From assembly GCF_039537585.1 (NCBI RefSeq), contig NZ_BAABAU010000004.1, positions 310,001-374,000 of the forward strand: 64,000 nt of DNA. Reading direction: 5' to 3'. The first letter of the stretch is position 1. Every line of letters begins with the position of its first letter. This stretch comes from Frondihabitans peucedani. Lineage in GTDB: Bacteria; Actinomycetota; Actinomycetes; Actinomycetales; Microbacteriaceae. The notes beneath the pieces were generated by a model. That model saw nothing but the letters and a program-made list of their open reading frames with translations. It had not been told where the DNA came from and searched no databases. Below, one piece after another: positions 61,010 to 64,000 of this stretch. A program made the position numbers and the translations under genes.

Positions 61010-62113
61010 ATGGCCACCCGAATCCGTTCTCTCGCGCCCGTCGCGATGCCCGTGATCGCTCTGATCGCAGTCGTGGCGACGTATCACCGCAGCCTGCCGA
61101 CCGCGGTCGCGATCCTGGTCGGGGCGGTCCTGATCGGGGCCGTGCTCGCCGCGGTCCACCACGCGGAGGTCGTCGCCCACCGCGTCGGCGAGCCTCTCGG
61201 CTCGATCGTGCTCGCGGTCGCGGTGACCGTGATCGAGGTGGGGCTGATCATCACGCTGATGGCGGCCGGCGGGCACAACTCCGAGACGCTCGCGCGCGAC
61301 ACGGCGTTCGCAGCAGTGATGATCACGTGCAACGGGATCGTTGGCCTGTCGCTGCTGCTCGGGTCGCTCCGGCACGGGCTGCCGAGGTTCAACCGCGAGG
61401 GGACGGGCGCCGCGCTCAGCGTCGTCGCGACGCTCGCCGTGCTGACGCTCGTGCTCCCCCGGTTCACGACCAGCGCCTCCGGCGGGCGCTTCACCGGGGT
61501 GCAGCTGGCCTTCATCGCGGTGGCGGCGCTCGCCCTCTGGCTCGTCTTCGTGTCGACTCAGACCGGGCGGCACCGCGACTTCTTCCTGCCCGTGAGCGTC
61601 TCGACCGACAAGCCGGGCGACCCCGACGGAGCAGACGATCACGCCACCCCGCCGAGCAACCGCGCGACGGTGATCTCGCTGGTGCTGCTGGTCGTGTCGC
61701 TGCTGTCGGTCGTGCAGCTCGGACACGCAGTGCAGCCGAACATCGAGTCGGGGCTCGAGGCGGCGGGGATCCCCAGCACCTTCGTCGGTGTCGTGATCGC
61801 GTTCATCGTGCTGCTGCCCGAGGGCATCGCGGCGTCGAGGGCGGCGCTCGGCAACCGGCTCCAGACCAGCCTCAACCTCGGCTACGGCTCGGCCATCGCC
61901 AGCATCGGACTCACGATCCCCGCGATCGCCGTCGCCAGCATCTGGCTCGAGGGGCCGCTCGAGCTGGGGCTCGGCCCGGTGCAGATCGTGCTGCTCGGGG
62001 TGACGCTGCTCGTCAGCACTCTGACGGTGGCGCCGGGCAGATCGACGCGGCTGCAGGGAATGATCCACCTGATCATCCTCGCGGCGTTCGTGTTCTTGGC
62101 GATCAGTCCGTAG
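61010..62113 (+). CDS. chaA: ChaA-like Ca2+(Na+)/H+ antiporter
   Basis: A 367-aa CaCA-superfamily antiporter with about eleven membrane segments. Two repeats carry the ion ligands: GEPLGSIVLAVAVTVIEVG (Glu pair) and FIVLLPEGIAASRAALGN. The middle loop is charged (KPGDPDGADDH). Typical of ChaA, which exchanges Ca2+ or Na+ for protons. GGAGGGGAG before the ATG. Distinct in family from the antiporter at 1656-2717. Confidence 0.88.
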   Translation: MATRIRSLAPVAMPVIALIAVVATYHRSLPTAVAILVGAVLIGAVLAAVHHAEVVAHRVGEPLGSIVLAVAVTVIEVGLIITLMAAGGHNSETLARDTAFAAVMITCNGIVGLSLLLGSLRHGLPRFNREGTGAALSVVATLAVLTLVLPRFTTSASGGRFTGVQLAFIAVAALALWLVFVSTQTGRHRDFFLPVSVSTDKPGDPDGADDHATPPSNRATVISLVLLVVSLLSVVQLGHAVQPNIESGLEAAGIPSTFVGVVIAFIVLLPEGIAASRAALGNRLQTSLNLGYGSAIASIGLTIPAIAVASIWLEGPLELGLGPVQIVLLGVTLLVSTLTVAPGRSTRLQGMIHLIILAAFVFLAISP

Positions 62114-62185
62114 GGTTCGCGGGCGGCTGGCGGTTCGGCCGGCGCGGCCGCTAGCGCGGCGGGTGGGGAAGGCGTCCGCCTGTCC

Positions 62186-62272
62186 GTCGGCAATTCAGGA
62201 TGCAGGCCGCGGGCGGGGCCCGACGCCGGCTCCTCTGCGAGGCTCGCGCTGCCTGCATCCTGAATTGCCGAC
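62186..62272. repeat. 87-bp hairpin element, copy 5 (perfect stem)
   Basis: Left end GTCGGCAATTCAGGATGCAG is the exact reverse complement of the right end over 22 bases, with a 43-base GC-rich centre. It starts 72 bases after the antiporter stop. Confidence 0.88.
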
Positions 62273-62340
62273 CGACACCGACCACGCCCGACCCGACACA
62301 CCACCGGCAGCGCGTACCCCGGACTATCCCGTTCGCGCAG

Positions 62341-62361
62341 TTGTCCCCCAAAATGCCCCCT
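62341..62361. promoter_or_regulatory. C-run motif upstream of the GH6 gene
   Basis: TTGTCCCCC-AAAA-TGCCCCCT resembles motifs at 56583 and 56620-56637 upstream of the GH16 gene. It ends 82 bases before the GH6 start and could be a shared operator for secreted glucanases; by eye only. Confidence 0.3.
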
Positions 62362-62443
62362 TTCTCTCAGCTTCTGATCGTGCTGGACTTCTCCCGCGTC
62401 ACTCGACGACCCACTCCCCTCCCTCGATCAGGACTGTCCTCGC

Positions 62444-63445
62444 ATGCCCAGAAAGCTCTTCGCTGCTTCCGGCGCGGCCACGCTCGCGCTCCTCGGCGCG
62501 CTCCTCCCGGCGACCTCCGGCGTCGCCGCCACTCCGAGCCACGCCGCCCAGGTCTCCGCGATCCGCACCTCCGCGACCTCCGACCTCTACTCCGGCGGCC
62601 TCTACGTCCAGCCCGACAGCGTCGCCGCGAAGCAGGCCGCGGCACTCGCTGCTGCGGGGCGCACCACCGATGCCGCCGCCGCGGCGTACATCGCCAAGCG
62701 CCCCGTCGCGATCTGGCTCGGCGACTGGTTCACCGGCGCCTCCCTCGTGAAGGTCATCCAGAAGAACGTCGCCCTCGCCGAGCAGGCCGGCACCACGCCC
62801 GTCTTCGTCACCTACGCCATCCCCGACCGCGACTGCGGCGGCTACTCGGCCGGCGGGCTCAGCGCCGGCGACTACACCACCTGGAACCAGACCATCGCGA
62901 CGACCATCCACGGCCACCGCGCCACCGTCCTGATCGAGCCCGACTCCCTCGGCCAGACCACGACCTGCGCCGGGGTCGGCGACACCCGCTTCTCGCTCCT
63001 CAGCACGGCGGTCCAGCAGTTCTCGGCCGCCGGAGTGCCCGCCTACCTCGACGGGGGAAACTCCCGCTGGCTCAAGCCGGCCGCGATGGCCGCCCTCCTG
63101 AACAGGGCAGACGTGGCGCAGGCGCGCGGCTTCTACACGAACGTCTCGAACTACATCGGCGTCACCGACGAGCGCGCGTACGCCGAGCAGATCTCCGCCC
63201 TGACCGGCGGCTCGCACTACGTCATCGACGTCTCCCGCAACGGCCGCGGCTGGAAGGGCACCTGGTGCAACGCTCCCGGCGCCGGCCTCGGCCAGGACCC
63301 GCACGCCACCTACGGCACCACCCGCCTCGACGCGCTCCTCTGGGTCAAGACCCCCGGGTCGAGCGACGGCAGCTGCAACGGGGGCCCCGCCGCCGGGGCG
63401 TGGTTCGCCTCGTACGCGAACAGCCTGGTGGCGTTGAGGAAGTAG
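62444..63445 (+). CDS. secreted GH6 family cellulase (endo-1,4-beta-glucanase-like)
   Basis: A 333-aa enzyme with a signal peptide (about residues 1-35, A-x-A near the end) and a GH6 domain. Motifs: IPDRDCGGYSAGG (catalytic loop Asp), VLIEPDSLG (acid), DVSRNGRG, WCNAPGAGLG and LWVKTPGSSDGSC with a Cys pair. No carbohydrate-binding module. It cuts beta-1,4-glucans outside the cell. Confidence 0.92.
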   Translation: MPRKLFAASGAATLALLGALLPATSGVAATPSHAAQVSAIRTSATSDLYSGGLYVQPDSVAAKQAAALAAAGRTTDAAAAAYIAKRPVAIWLGDWFTGASLVKVIQKNVALAEQAGTTPVFVTYAIPDRDCGGYSAGGLSAGDYTTWNQTIATTIHGHRATVLIEPDSLGQTTTCAGVGDTRFSLLSTAVQQFSAAGVPAYLDGGNSRWLKPAAMAALLNRADVAQARGFYTNVSNYIGVTDERAYAEQISALTGGSHYVIDVSRNGRGWKGTWCNAPGAGLGQDPHATYGTTRLDALLWVKTPGSSDGSCNGGPAAGAWFASYANSLVALRK

Positions 63446-63480
63446 CGGCAGGGCGCAGGATCGGGAGGTAGCCTTCGCTG

Positions 63481-64000
63481 ATGCGCCGCCCCGTCGATCC
63501 TGCGTCCGAGGCCGCGATCCTGCTCGGGGCGGGTCGCGCAATCCTGCTGCAGCTGGCTCGCCCCGAGGTGGGCTACGGGGTCGCGCGGCACAGCGCCTTC
63601 GCGGAGAACCCGATGGCGCGGCTGCACGGGACGCTCATGTACGTCTATGCGGTCCTGGCCGGGACGCCGGACGACCGCAGGATCGCGCAGGGCTTCGTCC
63701 GCAGGATGCACGCGCCGGTCCGCGGGGGCGACGACGGCGGGGTGCCGGCGTACGACGCGCGGGACCCCGAGCTGCAGCTCTGGGTGGCCGCGACTCTCTA
63801 CGACACTGCGATCCTGGTGCACGGCCGGGTGCTCGGCCACCTGCCCGAGGACCGCGCCGACGCGCTCTACCAGCGGTACGCGGCGCTCGGGACGGCCCTC
63901 GAGGTGCCGCCGGAGGCCTGGCCTGCGGATCGGGCGGCGTTCCGTCGCTACTTCGAGGAGGCGTCGGGTCGGCTGCGTGTCGATGCGACGATCCGCGCGC
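63481..64000 (+). CDS. DUF2236 (MpaB/latex-oxygenase-like) protein, N-terminal part
   Basis: The frame is open from ATG 63481 to the window end (173 residues). RPEVGYGVARHSAFAENPMARL and DPELQLWVAATLYDTAILV are the hallmark segments of the DUF2236/oxygenase-MpaB family of heme-type proteins. GGAGG lies about 10 bases before the ATG. The end lies outside the window. Confidence 0.8.
   Translation, partial: MRRPVDPASEAAILLGAGRAILLQLARPEVGYGVARHSAFAENPMARLHGTLMYVYAVLAGTPDDRRIAQGFVRRMHAPVRGGDDGGVPAYDARDPELQLWVAATLYDTAILVHGRVLGHLPEDRADALYQRYAALGTALEVPPEAWPADRAAFRRYFEEASGRLRVDATIRA

Noticed and set aside
63310-63840. 176-aa minus frame at the right end
   Set aside because: Overlaps the supported GH6 end and the DUF2236 gene start on the other strand.
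1-64000. tRNA, rRNA or replication origin
   Set aside because: No cloverleaf-like or ribosomal sequence and no DnaA-box cluster was noticed in the window.

Overview
The window is high-GC DNA with densely packed genes, frequent ATGA/GTGA/TGATG overlaps between stop and start codons, and many GTG starts. Gene content (DUF3566, DUF2127, an MT0933-type antitoxin-like protein, TagB/TagF-like polymerases, Tat-exported phospholipase C, many sugar ABC transporters, secreted GH6 and GH16 enzymes) points to an actinobacterium. My best inference is a soil- or plant-associated member of the Microbacteriaceae; the genus cannot be fixed from the sequence alone.

Layout. 1-16.9 kb: end of a GH15 glucosidase gene with a beta-carbonic anhydrase; a CaCA cation antiporter; a DUF347/COG4705 membrane protein beside a sensor-kinase-like protein that has lost its phospho-acceptor His and its ATPase domain; a DedA/PAP2 pair; a wall-polymer group (GT-C glycosyltransferase plus an 836-aa TagF-GT4 fusion); a ZIP metal transporter with a DtxR/IdeR-like box; small membrane proteins; a second COG4705 copy; a polytopic GT-C-like protein; a Tat-exported phospholipase C with a 42-aa membrane protein upstream. 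17.0-20.5 kb: a TagB-like protein that matches the fusion enzyme but stops before its GT4 domain, then glpX. 20.5-31.3 kb: a probable sugar or acid-sugar catabolic locus (atypical SDR, rbsD, epimerase, RbsA/RbsC/binding-protein transporter, DUF1537 kinase, Asp/Glu racemase-like protein, LtnD-like dehydrogenase, divergent GntR regulator with a palindromic operator, class II aldolase). 31.5-32.8 kb: an IS3-family element with good terminal repeats and a one-base frameshift in orfB. 32.9-39.4 kb: a LacI-controlled sugar ABC operon with a GH32-like enzyme and a serine hydrolase. 39.4-44.5 kb: a 16-bp tandem repeat, an AraC regulator, a second GT-C enzyme and several small proteins. 44.5-52.6 kb: a ROK-linked operon with a sugar transporter, GH13 alpha-glucosidase, Gfo/Idh/MocA dehydrogenase and ThuA, suggesting disaccharide use including a 3-keto route. 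52.7-64 kb: two MFS exporters, an AarF/UbiB-type kinase, secreted GH16 (with a long Ala/Lys repeat) and GH6 glucanases, a ChaA-type antiporter, small stress-type proteins and a DUF2236 gene cut by the window end.

The least expected structure is a family of five same-orientation hairpin elements between 54.2 and 62.3 kb. Four are exactly 87 bp and one is 98 bp. All share an identical right arm and lie close to a gene's 3' end. The other main points for follow-up are the unusual combination in the sugar-acid locus, the truncated sensor kinase, the TagF-GT4 fusion with its truncated paralogue, and the frameshifted IS.
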